A stretch of 64,000 nucleotides of DNA from Terasakiispira papahanaumokuakeensis (lineage in GTDB: Bacteria; Pseudomonadota; Gammaproteobacteria; Pseudomonadales; Halomonadaceae), in assembly GCF_001709345.1 (NCBI RefSeq), contig NZ_MDTQ01000001.1, positions 2,579,202 to 2,643,201 of the forward strand. The letters run 5' to 3'. Each line of letters opens with the position of its first letter. Within the stretch, counting starts at the first letter, position 1. Shown one piece after another: positions 34,964 through 43,702 of this stretch. The position numbers and the translations under genes are program-made. Below the pieces are notes generated by a model. It was not told the origin of the DNA, made no database searches, and saw only the letters and a program-made list of their open reading frames with translations.

Positions 34964-35974
34964 TCAAACCTGTAACATTCGATCCATGGATAACGTCAGG
35001 TTTTGCGACTGTTCTGAAAGTAACTTCAGTTGCTGATCCCAGAAGCCTTCAGCCTTAACCCAAGGAAAAGCCTGAGGGAAAGCAGGATCCTGCCAACGCT
35101 GGACAATCCAGCCACTATGATGAATCAACCGCAATGTCCGTAAAGATTCCACCAACCCCAATTGGGCACGGGGAAACTCACACACCTGCTCATAACCTTC
35201 CACCAGTTCGGAGAGCTGCTCCCGCCGCTCAGCCATGGTGGTGCCGGTAATCAACATCCACAAATCTTGAATCGCTGGCCCCATACGGCTGTCATCAAGA
35301 TCAACCAACACCATGTCATCATCCCGGCATAATACATTGCCAACATGAGCATCGCCGTGTAAACGAATCCACTGATCGGCAAAAGGCGCCATAATCTGCT
35401 CAATACGCGCCAACAACTGATCACTCAGCTCAGCATATTGGGTTCGCTGCGAGCCTTGAAGCCAGGGGCACGTTAAGACAGCCTCACGTGCGGGACGCCC
35501 CCATTGCGCCACATCCAGCACCGGCCGATGCTGATAAGCCTGCAAGCCGCCGATATGATGGAGACGCCCCATCATTTCCCCGAGTCGAAATAAGTGGTCG
35601 GGGTTGTCCAACTCAGGCGCCTGACCAGGTCGCTGTGGGTAGAGCGCAAACCGAAAACCTTCCGCTTCATGCAGTGTTTGCCCCTGATAGCTGATCGGCG
35701 CCACAACCGGCGCACCAGCCTCTGCCAGGGTGGCCACAAACGCATGCTCTTCAAGGATTTGCGCAGTCTTCCAGCGCTCAGGCCGATAAAACTTCACAAT
35801 CAGGGTCGGTGCGTCTTCCATACCGACCTGAAACACTCGATTCTCATAGCTGTTCAAGGCCATGCAGCGGCCATTACTGTAGGCACCCAAAGACTCAACA
35901 GCATCCAGGACACGGTCTGGACTAAGCGTCGCAAAGGGATGAGACGGCTGATCTGGCGTATGCAATGTATTCAT
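34964..35974 (-). CDS. srkA: Stress response kinase SrkA (YihE/RdoA)
   Basis: Cytoplasmic Ser/Thr kinase of the aminoglycoside-phosphotransferase fold. Motifs: LIVKFYRPERW with the ATP-binding Lys, RLHGDAHVGNVL with the catalytic Asp, and LVDLDDSRMGPAIQDLWML, the metal-binding part. Length 336 is usual. The start at 35974 follows GGGAGG; the ATG at 35995 lies before this site. SrkA is linked to envelope and oxidative stress survival. It precedes the mltC-like gene on the same strand by 33 bp. Confidence 0.92.
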   Translation of the reverse strand: MNTLHTPDQPSHPFATLSPDRVLDAVESLGAYSNGRCMALNSYENRVFQVGMEDAPTLIVKFYRPERWKTAQILEEHAFVATLAEAGAPVVAPISYQGQTLHEAEGFRFALYPQRPGQAPELDNPDHLFRLGEMMGRLHHIGGLQAYQHRPVLDVAQWGRPAREAVLTCPWLQGSQRTQYAELSDQLLARIEQIMAPFADQWIRLHGDAHVGNVLCRDDDMVLVDLDDSRMGPAIQDLWMLITGTTMAERREQLSELVEGYEQVCEFPRAQLGLVESLRTLRLIHHSGWIVQRWQDPAFPQAFPWVKAEGFWDQQLKLLSEQSQNLTLSMDRMLQV

Positions 35975-36013
35975 GAAAGCCTCCCAAACGAGCAATAAGC
36001 ACCCAACGGGCTA

Positions 36014-36802
36014 TCATAGCACGGCAGGCATCGCGGCTGGCGTACGCCCCCAGGCCAAGCCTTGAACATGATCCGCACCGAGTTGACGTAGCTTGGCGGC
36101 CGCATAGTGCATACTGGCGCCTGTAGTGACGACATCATCCAACAACAGAATACGCTGTGCCGTGCCCCTTTGAACCCAGCGCCCCGAAGTTAATAACGTT
36201 TCAGGGTCTATCTGCCAACGGGCTTGGCGCGTCCGCCCTCTTTGTTGTGGTGCATGTGAGGCGCGGTAAAAATAGCGCGGTGCCAATAGCGGAAGACGCC
36301 AAGCAGCTGCTAAGCGCTGCCCCAACCAAGATAAGGCATTGAGAGGCCGCTCACGCCGAGAGTAACGGTGCCCGGGCACCAACACCATTAAATCAAAGGC
36401 CGTTTGTAAGGGCCGCTCGGCCTGCATTAATTGCAATAACAAGCGTCCGGCAACACGATCGCCTTCAAATTTAAACCGTTGAATCAAATACGCCATTTCA
36501 TCCTGATAAAGCCAAGGCACGACTAAACCATCATGCGCCGGAAACCGATGCTGACAACGGGCACAAAAGAATCCCATCACACCCGGCTCAGCACAGCCGA
36601 CACAAGGCTGTAAGTTACGCTTCAACAACGGCTCACAATAGCGACATAGATCTTGCGGACCCGCTTCTGTGACCTGACACAGCAGACACCGTCCCGGTAA
36701 CACCCGGCGTAATGTTTGATCGAATGTAGAGCAACCCAAACGCCACTTGTTAACCATACAGCCAATCATTGGTTGACAAGATTGTGCAATCCTTCGCATC
36801 AT
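36014..36802 (-). CDS. comF: ComF family phosphoribosyltransferase-like protein
   Basis: A zinc-ribbon N-terminus (CLLCQ, CRYCE, CVGCAEP, CARCQ) and a C-terminal phosphoribosyltransferase motif [13 protein letters not shown] mark the ComF/GntX family, associated with DNA uptake and use of external DNA. The central [16 protein letters not shown] and the [14 protein letters not shown] segments are conserved. The start is uncertain: 36802, or 36757 (MVNKWRLG), which fits the family better. It is divergent from bioB, and the BirA operator ends three bases before the longer start, so biotin control may also reach this gene. Confidence 0.88.
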   Translation of the reverse strand: MMRRIAQSCQPMIGCMVNKWRLGCSTFDQTLRRVLPGRCLLCQVTEAGPQDLCRYCEPLLKRNLQPCVGCAEPGVMGFFCARCQHRFPAHDGLVVPWLYQDEMAYLIQRFKFEGDRVAGRLLLQLMQAERPLQTAFDLMVLVPGHRYSRRERPLNALSWLGQRLAAAWRLPLLAPRYFYRASHAPQQRGRTRQARWQIDPETLLTSGRWVQRGTAQRILLLDDVVTTGASMHYAAAKLRQLGADHVQGLAWGRTPAAMPAVL

Positions 36803-36804
36803 CT

Positions 36805-36836
36805 CTGTTAACTCCTTTTTACAACAAGGTTAACAA
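36805..36836. promoter_or_regulatory. BirA operator before bioB
   Basis: CTGTTAACT, a 14-bp spacer, then GGTTAACAA. This fits the known BirA box TTGT(A/T)AACC-N14-16-GGTT(A/T)ACAA, with a perfect right half. It ends 10 bp before the bioB start and should shut the bio operon when biotin is plentiful. Confidence 0.85.
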
Positions 36837-36846
36837 GGCTTATTTC

Positions 36847-37938
36847 ATGACCGTAACGCTTCGCCATGACTGGACCCGTGATGATGTTGCCACCCTCTGG
36901 CAACAACCTTTTAATGACCTACTGTTCCAAGCACAGACCGTTCACCGTCAATGCTTTGACCCCAATGCCGTCCAGGTATCGACGCTGATGTCGATTAAAA
37001 CTGGGGCCTGCCCTGAAGACTGTAAATACTGCCCTCAATCCGGGCATTACAACACAGGCTTAGACAAAGAAAAGTTACATGAAGTCAGCAAAGTGGTGAA
37101 TCAGGCCAAAGCGGCACAACAGGCAGGGGCCTCAAGGTTTTGCATGGGCGCGGCTTGGCGTAGCCCACGGGAGAAAGATCTGACCGTCGTGTTAGAGATG
37201 GTTCGACAGGTCAAAGCCCTAGGCATGGAAACCTGTATGACGCTGGGCATGCTCGATGCCGGACAAGCCGAGCAACTAGCCGATGCGGGCCTCGATTACT
37301 ACAACCACAACCTCGACACCTCGCCAGAGTATTACGGCGAGATCATCACCACACGAAGTTATAGCGATCGCATGGAAACGCTAGGCCATGTACGTGATGC
37401 CGGGATGAAAATCTGCTGCGGGGGCATTATGGGCATGGGCGAAGAAAACCGGGATCGCGCCGAACTGCTTCGCCAACTGGCGAATCTAGATCCCCACCCT
37501 GAATCGGTGCCCATCAATATGCTGGTCAAGGTACCGGGCACCCCGCTGGAAAATGTAGCGGATCTGGATCCTTTTGAGTTTATCCGTGCCATCGCCGTCG
37601 CCCGAATTCTTATGCCTCACAGTCATGTCCGCCTTTCGGCCGGTCGCGAGCAAATGAACGATGAAACCCAGGCATTAGCCTTTATGGCCGGTGCCAACTC
37701 CATCTTCTATGGCGACAAGCTACTGACCACGGAAAATCCCCAGGCCGATAAAGATCGGCAACTATTTAAACGCCTGGGCTTGCACCCAGAGCAACACCAA
37801 GTGCCTGTGGATGACAGTGTCCGCGCTGGAGCACTGCGCGAGGCCATCGCCCAAGATAACAGCTTGTTCCATGATGCGACGTCTCAGCCTCATGCGTCTC
37901 AACAACGCGAAAGAAAGCCTTGTGGCCTGGTGGTCTAA
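36847..37938 (+). CDS. bioB: Biotin synthase
   Basis: Radical SAM enzyme that inserts sulfur into dethiobiotin, the last step of biotin synthesis. The SAM cluster ligands are Cys55, Cys59 and Cys62 in CPEDCKYC; the [2Fe-2S] ligands are expected at the Cys of [11 protein letters not shown]-like [18 protein letters not shown] and the Arg in RLSAGRE. The start at 36847 follows AAGG and a BirA operator; the frame stays open to 36769 but would cross the operator. Length 363 is normal for proteobacteria. Confidence 0.96.
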   Translation: MTVTLRHDWTRDDVATLWQQPFNDLLFQAQTVHRQCFDPNAVQVSTLMSIKTGACPEDCKYCPQSGHYNTGLDKEKLHEVSKVVNQAKAAQQAGASRFCMGAAWRSPREKDLTVVLEMVRQVKALGMETCMTLGMLDAGQAEQLADAGLDYYNHNLDTSPEYYGEIITTRSYSDRMETLGHVRDAGMKICCGGIMGMGEENRDRAELLRQLANLDPHPESVPINMLVKVPGTPLENVADLDPFEFIRAIAVARILMPHSHVRLSAGREQMNDETQALAFMAGANSIFYGDKLLTTENPQADKDRQLFKRLGLHPEQHQVPVDDSVRAGALREAIAQDNSLFHDATSQPHASQQRERKPCGLVV

Positions 37939-37940
37939 GT

Positions 37941-39185
37941 ATGACAGCATGCGCGCCACAGGCTTGGGATCAGCGTATGACAGAGCGTCTTGAGGCCAGG
38001 CGCGCGCAATCGGTCTACCGCCAACGGCATACGCTCAGCAGCGCACAAGGCCGTGAAGTGATCTATCAGGGCCAACCCTATTTGAACTTCGCCAGCAATG
38101 ATTATCTCGGGCTGGCGGCTGACCCTCGACTGATGGAAGCTCAACGTCTGGCGGTCAAACAGTGGGGGGTAGGCGCAGGCAGTGCCCACTTAGTCTGCGG
38201 CCACCAGTCGCCCCATGAAGCACTGGAAGACGCCCTGGCGACACTCACTGGACGTCCCGCCGCACTCTTATTTTCGACCGGTTATATGGCCAACTTAGGG
38301 GTCATTCAGGCGCTGACCCAACGCGGGGACGAGGTCATTCAAGATCGCCTGAACCATGCCTCATTACTCGATGGCGCTCAGCTCTCAGGGGCTCGGCTCA
38401 AGCGATATCAGCATCAAGATATCGCCTCACTGAGCCAACATTTAAGCGCGCCCTGCAAGGGGTTAAAACTTGTGGTCAGCGACGGCGTTTTCAGTATGGA
38501 CGGTGACTGTGCCGACATCCCCGCCCTAGCAAGCCAATGTCAGGCCCACCAAGCCCTACTGATGATTGATGATGCCCATGGCCTGGGCGTCTTAGGCCCA
38601 CGTGGTGGCGGCCTCTGCCAAGACTACGGCCTGGATACTGTGCCGATATTAGTCGGTACACTCGGAAAAGCATTGGGCACCGCTGGCGCCTTTGTTGCGG
38701 GCAGTCATGCCTTAATTGATTACCTGACGAACTTTGCCCGAACGGCCATCTACACAACCGCTCAGCCTCCCGCCGTGGCCGCCACCACATTAAAAGCCAT
38801 TGAACTGGTACAGCAAGAGCCCGAGCGACGCCAACATCTGAGGCAATTGATTCAGTACTTTCGGGAAGGGGCCCAAGCACTGGCATTACCGTTACTGAAC
38901 AGTCAAACGCCTATTCAACCCCTTGCCCTCTCCTCTAGTGCACAAGCCTTAGACTGGCAAGCTCAACTGGCCCAAGCCGGTCTTTGGGTTGGCGCCATTC
39001 GCCCTCCCACCGTGCCTTCGCCTCGACTGCGTATTACGCTGACAGCCGCCCACCAAATAAGCGACATTGATCGACTGATCAACGCCTTGGCGCAATGTTT
39101 AAACAAGCAATGTTCAAACAGGCAAAGTGAAATCGAAGAAAGCGTTATCACTGAGCCACAAACACAGGCCACATCATCATGTTGA
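37941..39185 (+). CDS. bioF: 8-amino-7-oxononanoate synthase
   Basis: PLP enzyme joining pimeloyl-ACP and alanine. The PLP Lys lies in VGTLGKALGTAGAF, the ring-stacking His in DRLNHASLLDGA, and the Asp in MIDDAHGLGVLG; the family start NFASNDYLGLAAD is present. The start at 37941 aligns AWDQRMTERLEARRAQ with the E. coli N-terminus; 37977 is an alternative. The C-terminus is about 25 residues longer than usual and carries a 15-bp in-frame repeat (QCLNK, QCSNR, Q). It follows bioB by 2 bp and overlaps bioH by 7 bp. Confidence 0.95.
   Translation: MTACAPQAWDQRMTERLEARRAQSVYRQRHTLSSAQGREVIYQGQPYLNFASNDYLGLAADPRLMEAQRLAVKQWGVGAGSAHLVCGHQSPHEALEDALATLTGRPAALLFSTGYMANLGVIQALTQRGDEVIQDRLNHASLLDGAQLSGARLKRYQHQDIASLSQHLSAPCKGLKLVVSDGVFSMDGDCADIPALASQCQAHQALLMIDDAHGLGVLGPRGGGLCQDYGLDTVPILVGTLGKALGTAGAFVAGSHALIDYLTNFARTAIYTTAQPPAVAATTLKAIELVQQEPERRQHLRQLIQYFREGAQALALPLLNSQTPIQPLALSSSAQALDWQAQLAQAGLWVGAIRPPTVPSPRLRITLTAAHQISDIDRLINALAQCLNKQCSNRQSEIEESVITEPQTQATSSC
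39092..39133. repeat. In-frame 15-bp repeat near the bioF C-terminus
   Basis: GCAATGTTTAAACAA and GCAATGTTCAAACAG follow each other, then a decayed copy starting GCAAAGTG. They code for QCLNK-like then QCSNR-like pentads in the C-terminal extension. Confidence 0.75.
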
Positions 39186-39892
39186 GCTGGCAATTGATGT
39201 CAGGTTGGTCGATACCGGCCGTGGCCATGCAGCCGCTTGCCAATGCACTTCAAGCCCGGCACCCTCACGACTCAGTCGAATGTCTCGACTGGCCCGGTTA
39301 TGGCGAGCAACCCTCACTGGAAAAGCCCACCGACTTAGCAGAGTTAGCGAACGTGATGGCCACTCGGTTAAAGCCTGACGCGATATGGCTGGGCTGGTCA
39401 TTAGGTGGCTTATTATTAGGTGAACTGGTCAGCCGACTCGGGCCACCTAAAGGGCTGGTTTTACTGGGACAAAGCGGCCGCTTCACCGCCACTGAGGGGC
39501 ATCCTGGCATTGCCCAAACAACGCTGACCTCGTTTACTCAGCGCTATCATGCCGAGCCCGACCGCACCTTAAAATATTTCCAGCACTGGCAAGCCAGTGG
39601 CGAAAGCGAACCACGCCTCGCGCAACAGCAATTAGCTCGATCCCTCGCCAAGGTCGCGCAGCCCGATGATCCCACTTTAAGGGCAGGTCTCGAACAATTG
39701 GCGACCCTGGACTGCCGAGCACTCCTGACGCAAGCGCCCTGCCCCGTTTGGCAACTCTGCGGCGCTGATGACCCTTTGTGCCTTCATCGGCCAGCCACAC
39801 GCCCTGGAGGACACTTAATGCATTGGGTCACCCCTGAAGTCGTCGTCGATTGGCTCGATGCACAGGTGCGACCACAGGTCGTGCCATTATGA
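39179..39892 (+). CDS. bioH: Pimeloyl-ACP methyl ester esterase
   Basis: Removes the methyl group from pimeloyl-ACP methyl ester, ending the fatty-acid-disguise phase begun by BioC. It is an alpha/beta hydrolase of 237 residues with the nucleophile Ser in GWSLGG, a likely Asp in CGADDPLCL and a His in GGHLMHW. The ACP-facing basic residues of E. coli BioH are not obvious here. The identity rests on its place between bioF and bioC. The start overlaps bioF and the stop overlaps bioC (ATGA). Confidence 0.9.
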   Translation: MLSWQLMSGWSIPAVAMQPLANALQARHPHDSVECLDWPGYGEQPSLEKPTDLAELANVMATRLKPDAIWLGWSLGGLLLGELVSRLGPPKGLVLLGQSGRFTATEGHPGIAQTTLTSFTQRYHAEPDRTLKYFQHWQASGESEPRLAQQQLARSLAKVAQPDDPTLRAGLEQLATLDCRALLTQAPCPVWQLCGADDPLCLHRPATRPGGHLMHWVTPEVVVDWLDAQVRPQVVPL

Positions 39893-40722
39893 CGGGGTTA
39901 ACATCAACGATGTCTCGCCCTGACACCCTTCTTCCAGCTCAATCCAAAGCACAAACACAGGTACAGCGTCGCTTCAGCCAAGCCGCTCCTCATTACCAGC
40001 AGCTGGCGCAGGTGCAACACCGCCTGGGCGAGCGCCTCTGGCAACACTGTCCCGAAGACGCGCAACGGATTCTCGATTTGGGGTGCGGCCCAGGCCACTG
40101 GAGTGCCCGCTTGTCTCAGCGCTATCCCCATGCCCACGTCACAGGGGTTGATCTCAGCCCAGGCATGCTAGCCGAAGCCAAACGCCAATGGCCAGCCGCA
40201 CAATGGCCGCATTTACACTGGCAACAAGAGGATGCTCAACAACTGCCCACGCCCAGATCAGCTTATGACCTGATTTTTTCTAATCTGGCATTGCAATGGT
40301 GTTCAGACCTGGAAGCGCTCAGTGACAGCCTCGCGAGGGCTCTCGCGCCAAATGGCCAAGCGTTGATCCATACGTTACTCCCAGGCACATTTAATGAAAT
40401 TGAGCAGGTTTGGCAAGCTGCCGGACGCTCAAGCCCCGTCAGGCACTTTTTCGCCCCAGAGTCATGGCTTAACGCTCTCACTGACCGGGGATTCCAGGTC
40501 GAAATCGAGCCTTTCTGGTACACCCACACTTATCCAGAGATCAAAACCTTACTGCAATCTATTCGCGGTGTGGGGGCTCACACAGGCGATACCCGCGATC
40601 AGTCGATTACACCGACACAATGGCGAGCCATCCAACGGCATTATGAAGCGCTGCGCACGCCTGAGGGGCTACCGATCAGCTACCACCTGCTTTATCTCAA
40701 ACTCAATAAACACGCGCCTTAG
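39889..40722 (+). CDS. bioC: Malonyl-ACP O-methyltransferase
   Basis: SAM-dependent methyltransferase that starts pimelate synthesis by methylating malonyl-ACP. SAM motif I is ILDLGCGPGHWS, followed by VTGVDLSPGMLAEA and the post-motif DLIFSNLALQWCSDL, which is typical for BioC. The N-terminal VQRRFSQAAPHYQQLAQVQ is also characteristic. The start at 39889 overlaps the bioH stop. The length of 277 is slightly above E. coli BioC (251). Confidence 0.93.
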   Translation: MTGLTSTMSRPDTLLPAQSKAQTQVQRRFSQAAPHYQQLAQVQHRLGERLWQHCPEDAQRILDLGCGPGHWSARLSQRYPHAHVTGVDLSPGMLAEAKRQWPAAQWPHLHWQQEDAQQLPTPRSAYDLIFSNLALQWCSDLEALSDSLARALAPNGQALIHTLLPGTFNEIEQVWQAAGRSSPVRHFFAPESWLNALTDRGFQVEIEPFWYTHTYPEIKTLLQSIRGVGAHTGDTRDQSITPTQWRAIQRHYEALRTPEGLPISYHLLYLKLNKHAP

Positions 40723-40740
40723 CAGGCAAATTTAAAGAAA

Positions 40741-40811
40741 ACATTGAAAGAAACACATTTCAAAAGACACATTTAAAGAGACATATTTCAAAAGGCATAT
40801 TTCAAAAGAAC
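40741..40811. repeat. 14-bp tandem repeat, 5 copies, between bioC and bioD
   Basis: Units vary around ACATTTCAAAAGAC (40741, 40755, 40769, 40783, 40797), preceded by a shorter related stretch from 40728. The array takes most of the 130-bp gap. Confidence 0.9.
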
Positions 40812-40852
40812 AACGTTCTGCAGAATAAGCTAAAACTCTTGGATCAACTGAC

Positions 40853-41551
40853 ATGCACTCAATACCCCGCCAACTGTTGATTACCGGCACCGATACCGAA
40901 GTCGGCAAAACCTTTATCAGTAGCACCCTGCTCTACAAAGCCCGTCAATCGGGTGCCACCACAGCGGCCCTCAAGCCCATTGCCTCAGGTGCAGAAGAGA
41001 CCGCAGAAGGGCTACGTAACGAGGATGCTCTGGCCTTGCAACGCCAATGCACGCCCGCGCTCCCCTACGCCCAGATCAACCCGGTGCTACTGGAACCCGC
41101 CATTGCGCCGCATATTGCAGCCGCTGAAAGTGGACGCCGCATCAGCGTTTCACAATTAGCCGGGCTATGCCGGGGCGTTTTAATTCAACGGCGTGACTTC
41201 ACCTTGATTGAAGGGGCTGGGGGGTGGCGTGTTCCTTTGAACGAGCGAGAAACCCTTGCCGATCTAGCACGAGCACTGAACATCCCCGTCGTGTTAGTCG
41301 TCGGCCTGAAGCTGGGGTGCATCAACCATGCCTGCCTGACCGCGGAAGCCATTCTCAATGATGGATTGCCTCTCGTCGGCTGGGTCGGCAATGCCTGTGG
41401 TCCAACACCCATGGATCGCCTTGAAGATAACCTTCAGACCCTGCGCCAACGCCTTCCGGCGCCTTGTCTGGGGATCATGCCTTGGCAATCAGAACCGGAC
41501 ATTGAAAGCGCCGCAACACAATTAAAATGGCCAAGAGAATTGACTTCATAA
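40853..41551 (+). CDS. bioD: Dethiobiotin synthetase
   Basis: ATP-dependent closure of the ureido ring of biotin. The P-loop GTDTEVGKTFISS, the KPIASGAEET segment with the catalytic Lys, and IEGAGGWRVPL are all present. 232 residues, normal for the family. It ends the biotin gene set; the ribosome site is weak and the preceding gap is filled by a tandem repeat, so its expression may be partly separate from bioBFHC. Confidence 0.94.
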   Translation: MHSIPRQLLITGTDTEVGKTFISSTLLYKARQSGATTAALKPIASGAEETAEGLRNEDALALQRQCTPALPYAQINPVLLEPAIAPHIAAAESGRRISVSQLAGLCRGVLIQRRDFTLIEGAGGWRVPLNERETLADLARALNIPVVLVVGLKLGCINHACLTAEAILNDGLPLVGWVGNACGPTPMDRLEDNLQTLRQRLPAPCLGIMPWQSEPDIESAATQLKWPRELTS

Positions 41552-41579
41552 AAAACCACGTTAGAATGCCTCTCCAGTC

Positions 41580-41663
41580 GCGGATGTGGTGGAATTGGTA
41601 GACACGCTAGATTTAGGTTCTAGTGCCCTTGGCGTGGGAGTTCGAGTCTCCCCATCCGCACCA
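41580..41663 (+). tRNA. tRNA-Leu (anticodon TAG)
   Basis: Acceptor arms GCGGATG and CATCCGC with an encoded CCA end. The anticodon stem CTAGA/TCTAG encloses TTTAGGT, giving anticodon TAG for codon CUA. The T arm GGGAG-TTCGAGT-CTCCC is perfect, and a long variable arm (GCCCTTGGCGT) marks class II tRNA. A terminator follows at once. Confidence 0.95.
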
Positions 41664-41670
41664 AATTAAA

Positions 41671-41702
41671 AGCCCTGAACACTCTGTGTTCAGGGCTTTT
41701 TT
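41671..41702 (+). terminator. Terminator after tRNA-Leu
   Basis: GCCCTGAACAC pairs perfectly with GTGTTCAGGGC around a 3-nt loop, followed by six T. Confidence 0.95.
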
Positions 41703-41771
41703 CATTGCACCAGGGTTCCCCCAAATCGCCACCCCGTGTACTCACGCACTTATCCCCGATCAGTTTCAGAG

Positions 41772-41836
41772 CTCAAATATGATATTTGAGAGCCATGATA
41801 TTGAGGAATGTGTCGGGCATCACATTCCTCAATATC
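41772..41836. repeat. Two neighbouring perfect hairpins in a gene-free stretch
   Basis: CTCAAATAT/ATATTTGAG (41772-41790) has a one-base centre. GATATTGAGGAATGTG and CACATTCCTCAATATC (41797-41836) are perfect 16-bp arms around 8 nt. Neither is followed by a T run. The region 41703-42415 holds no convincing gene. Confidence 0.85.
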
Positions 41837-41995
41837 ACCTTGTGACACAATAAGCCTCAACACAATCACTGATCGCACTCAGATTCAAAGAACGCGATTA
41901 AGTGAGATTGAATTGAGAGGGTGTCTGCAGCTCAGCAGCGCCCAACCATCGCAGCAAATTGCGTTACAGCCGCTTGCTATCGTATCTGCACGTCG

Positions 41996-42027
41996 CCTAC
42001 AGAACGTTTCGGTAGGGTTCCTTTTTT
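41996..42027 (+). terminator. Terminator-like hairpin without a gene upstream
   Basis: CCTAC-A-GAA pairs with TTC-G-GTAGG, followed by GTTCC and six T. No coding gene ends near it, so it may close a small RNA. Confidence 0.6.
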
Positions 42028-42041
42028 ATACAGTCGTATTC

Positions 42042-42073
42042 GCCCCGCGCTGGGATCAGCCGGGGCTTTTTTT
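42042..42073 (+). terminator. Second terminator in the gene-free region
   Basis: GCCCCG pairs with CGGGGC, with possible inner pairs, followed by seven T. It lies 15 bp after the previous terminator on the same strand. Confidence 0.75.
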
Positions 42074-42297
42074 ATACCCATCACGGTGTTGATACCTGTT
42101 GTATTAAAGCCTGTATTAAAGCCTGTCGCTTAAAGTAAAGCGTGTTGTTAAAGCTGATGTTCTAGCGACTGAGCATTTGAAGTATCAAGATCACGTTCAG
42201 ATTCACGATCTCGACAATCGGCCATGCCACGCAAAGAGGAAGTGAAACAAACTAAGAAGAGAGGTCTATTGGAATCAGATTAATTATTGGAGAATCT

Positions 42298-42328
42298 GAG
42301 GGGTCTTAAGATTTACTCAAGCCCCCTC
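42298..42328. repeat. Inverted repeat downstream of the Prx5-like gene
   Basis: GAGGGG-T-CTT pairs with AAG-C-CCCCTC around an 11-nt loop. It has no T run on either strand. It is 88 bp beyond the stop of the minus-strand peroxiredoxin gene. Confidence 0.55.
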
Positions 42329-42415
42329 AACTCAAGGCCAATCAAGCGTGTCAGCGCTACCGTTTAAGCCTCATAGGGTACTCAACACACTCCAACACTC
42401 AACATCGAATCAACC

Positions 42416-42889
42416 CTAAAGGGCCGCCAGGATAGTCTCGGCTTTAGAGTGTTCAAATGTTTTTGGAGGTTCAACATTCAAGACACTCACAACGCCATCA
42501 TCAATGATCATGGCATAACGTTGGGAACGTGTGCCGCCAAAGGCACCTGTATCCATGTCTAACCCCAATGCCTGGGTAAAGCTGGCATCACCATCGCCCC
42601 ACATGTGAATGGCTTCGGCATTTTGCGCCTTGCCCCAAGCGCCCATAACAAAGGCATCATTCACCGCCACGCAGACAATTTCATCAACACCTTTTGCCTT
42701 CAGTTGGTCAGCGAGCACAACGTAACCCGGCAAGTGAGCTTCTGAACAGGTCGGGGTGAAAGCCCCTGGCACAGCAAATACGACGACTTTTTTACCGGCT
42801 AGAAAAGCAGGAACATCAACAGGCTGAGGTTGCCCATCAACAAGGGTCATCACGGTAGCATCAGGTATTGCATCGCCAACTTGTATCAT
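42416..42889 (-). CDS. Peroxiredoxin, Prx5 type
   Basis: A 157-residue thiol peroxidase that reduces hydrogen peroxide and organic peroxides. The peroxidatic Cys48 lies in VPGAFTPTCSEAHLPGY, the Prx5 signature; no glutaredoxin domain is fused. The start at 42889 (MIQVGDAIP) follows AGAGGTG; a GTG at 42898 is also in frame. It is close to ohr and ohrR on the same strand, forming a small peroxide-defence group, though a 127-bp gap makes it probably a separate transcript. Confidence 0.92.
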   Translation of the reverse strand: MIQVGDAIPDATVMTLVDGQPQPVDVPAFLAGKKVVVFAVPGAFTPTCSEAHLPGYVVLADQLKAKGVDEIVCVAVNDAFVMGAWGKAQNAEAIHMWGDGDASFTQALGLDMDTGAFGGTRSQRYAMIIDDGVVSVLNVEPPKTFEHSKAETILAAL

Positions 42890-42991
42890 GTCTATCACCT
42901 CTTCTGTTGGCAGGAGGCATGCTCACCCCCTGCGCAATGATGCCATATGAAGGCAAATACCCTCGGGTATCAGCCGGGTGTGCAGAAACCT

Positions 42992-43031
42992 TCTCATCAC
43001 ACACCGACGTTTCGCATCACACGCTGACGTT
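42992..43031. repeat. 20-bp duplication of the ohr 3' end
   Basis: TCGCATCACACGCTGACGTT covers the last codons and stop of ohr; TCTCATCACACACCGACGTT is a second copy directly beyond the stop (3 mismatches in 20). Confidence 0.8.
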
Positions 43032-43460
43032 TAAAGTCACGTCAATGTTGCCACGCGTGGCATTCGAATAAGGACACACTTGGTGTGCCTTCTCAACCAA
43101 CTCATTGGCTTGTGATTCGTCCATACCCGGTAACTGGATATTCAACGTCACTTCAATGCCAAAACCGCCTGGAATTTGACCAATCCCGACATCACCCACA
43201 ATGGCAGTCGCTTCCGGCAGTTTCACTTTGTCTTGTGCCGCCACCGCTTTCATCGCGCCAATAAAGCAAGCGGAATAACCTGCAGCAAAGAGCTGCTCAG
43301 GGTTGGTCCCATCACCACCAGCACCGCCAAGGGCCTGCGGTGTGGAGAGTTTCAGATCTAGCACCTTATCCGATGAAACGGCACGCCCATCACGGCCGCC
43401 CGTCACGGTTGCTTCAGCACGATACAACACTTTTTCAATCTTAGCTTTTTCGGTACTCAT
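43017..43460 (-). CDS. ohr: Organic hydroperoxide resistance protein
   Basis: Thiol-dependent peroxidase of the OsmC/Ohr family that detoxifies organic hydroperoxides with lipoyl-linked electron supply. The redox pair is Cys65 in [12 protein letters not shown] and Cys129 in [13 protein letters not shown]. The length of 147 is typical. It lies downstream of ohrR on the same strand; the 240-bp gap carries overlapping palindromes at 43642-43662. Its 3' end with the stop codon is duplicated downstream. Confidence 0.95.
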   Translation of the reverse strand: MSTEKAKIEKVLYRAEATVTGGRDGRAVSSDKVLDLKLSTPQALGGAGGDGTNPEQLFAAGYSACFIGAMKAVAAQDKVKLPEATAIVGDVGIGQIPGGFGIEVTLNIQLPGMDESQANELVEKAHQVCPYSNATRGNIDVTLNVSV

Positions 43461-43641
43461 GCGAACCTCCTACAAGGGCCCTATGAAAAAGAATCATCAA
43501 GTCTTTGATCATCCGCTATCTATCACGTTATGGCAGGTCGACCCGGTTTCAAGGGGACACCATTGAATCCCCCTCATTGATTGAAGGCGCCTTCATCCGG
43601 TGCAGTTAAAACCCGGTACAACCAAACTCAAAACAATAATA

Positions 43642-43662
43642 CACGATTAAATCGTGCACGAT
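43642..43662. promoter_or_regulatory. Putative OhrR operator
   Basis: CACGAT-TAA-ATCGTG and ATCGTGCACGAT overlap by sharing ATCGTG. AT-flanked palindromes of this kind fit MarR-family sites. They lie upstream of ohr and just beyond the ohrR stop. Confidence 0.6.
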
Positions 43663-43702
43663 ATAAATATCACATCTAGAATCTTATGGCGATCCCGCAG
43701 GT

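Noticed and set aside
41808-42092. Possible 94-residue plus-strand gene after tRNA-Leu
   Set aside because: It runs through two terminator-like hairpins and has no ribosome site or family likeness.
41580-42415. tRNA-Leu as the attachment site of an integrated element
   Set aside because: No integrase gene follows and I could not find a repeat of the tRNA 3' end in the following sequence.
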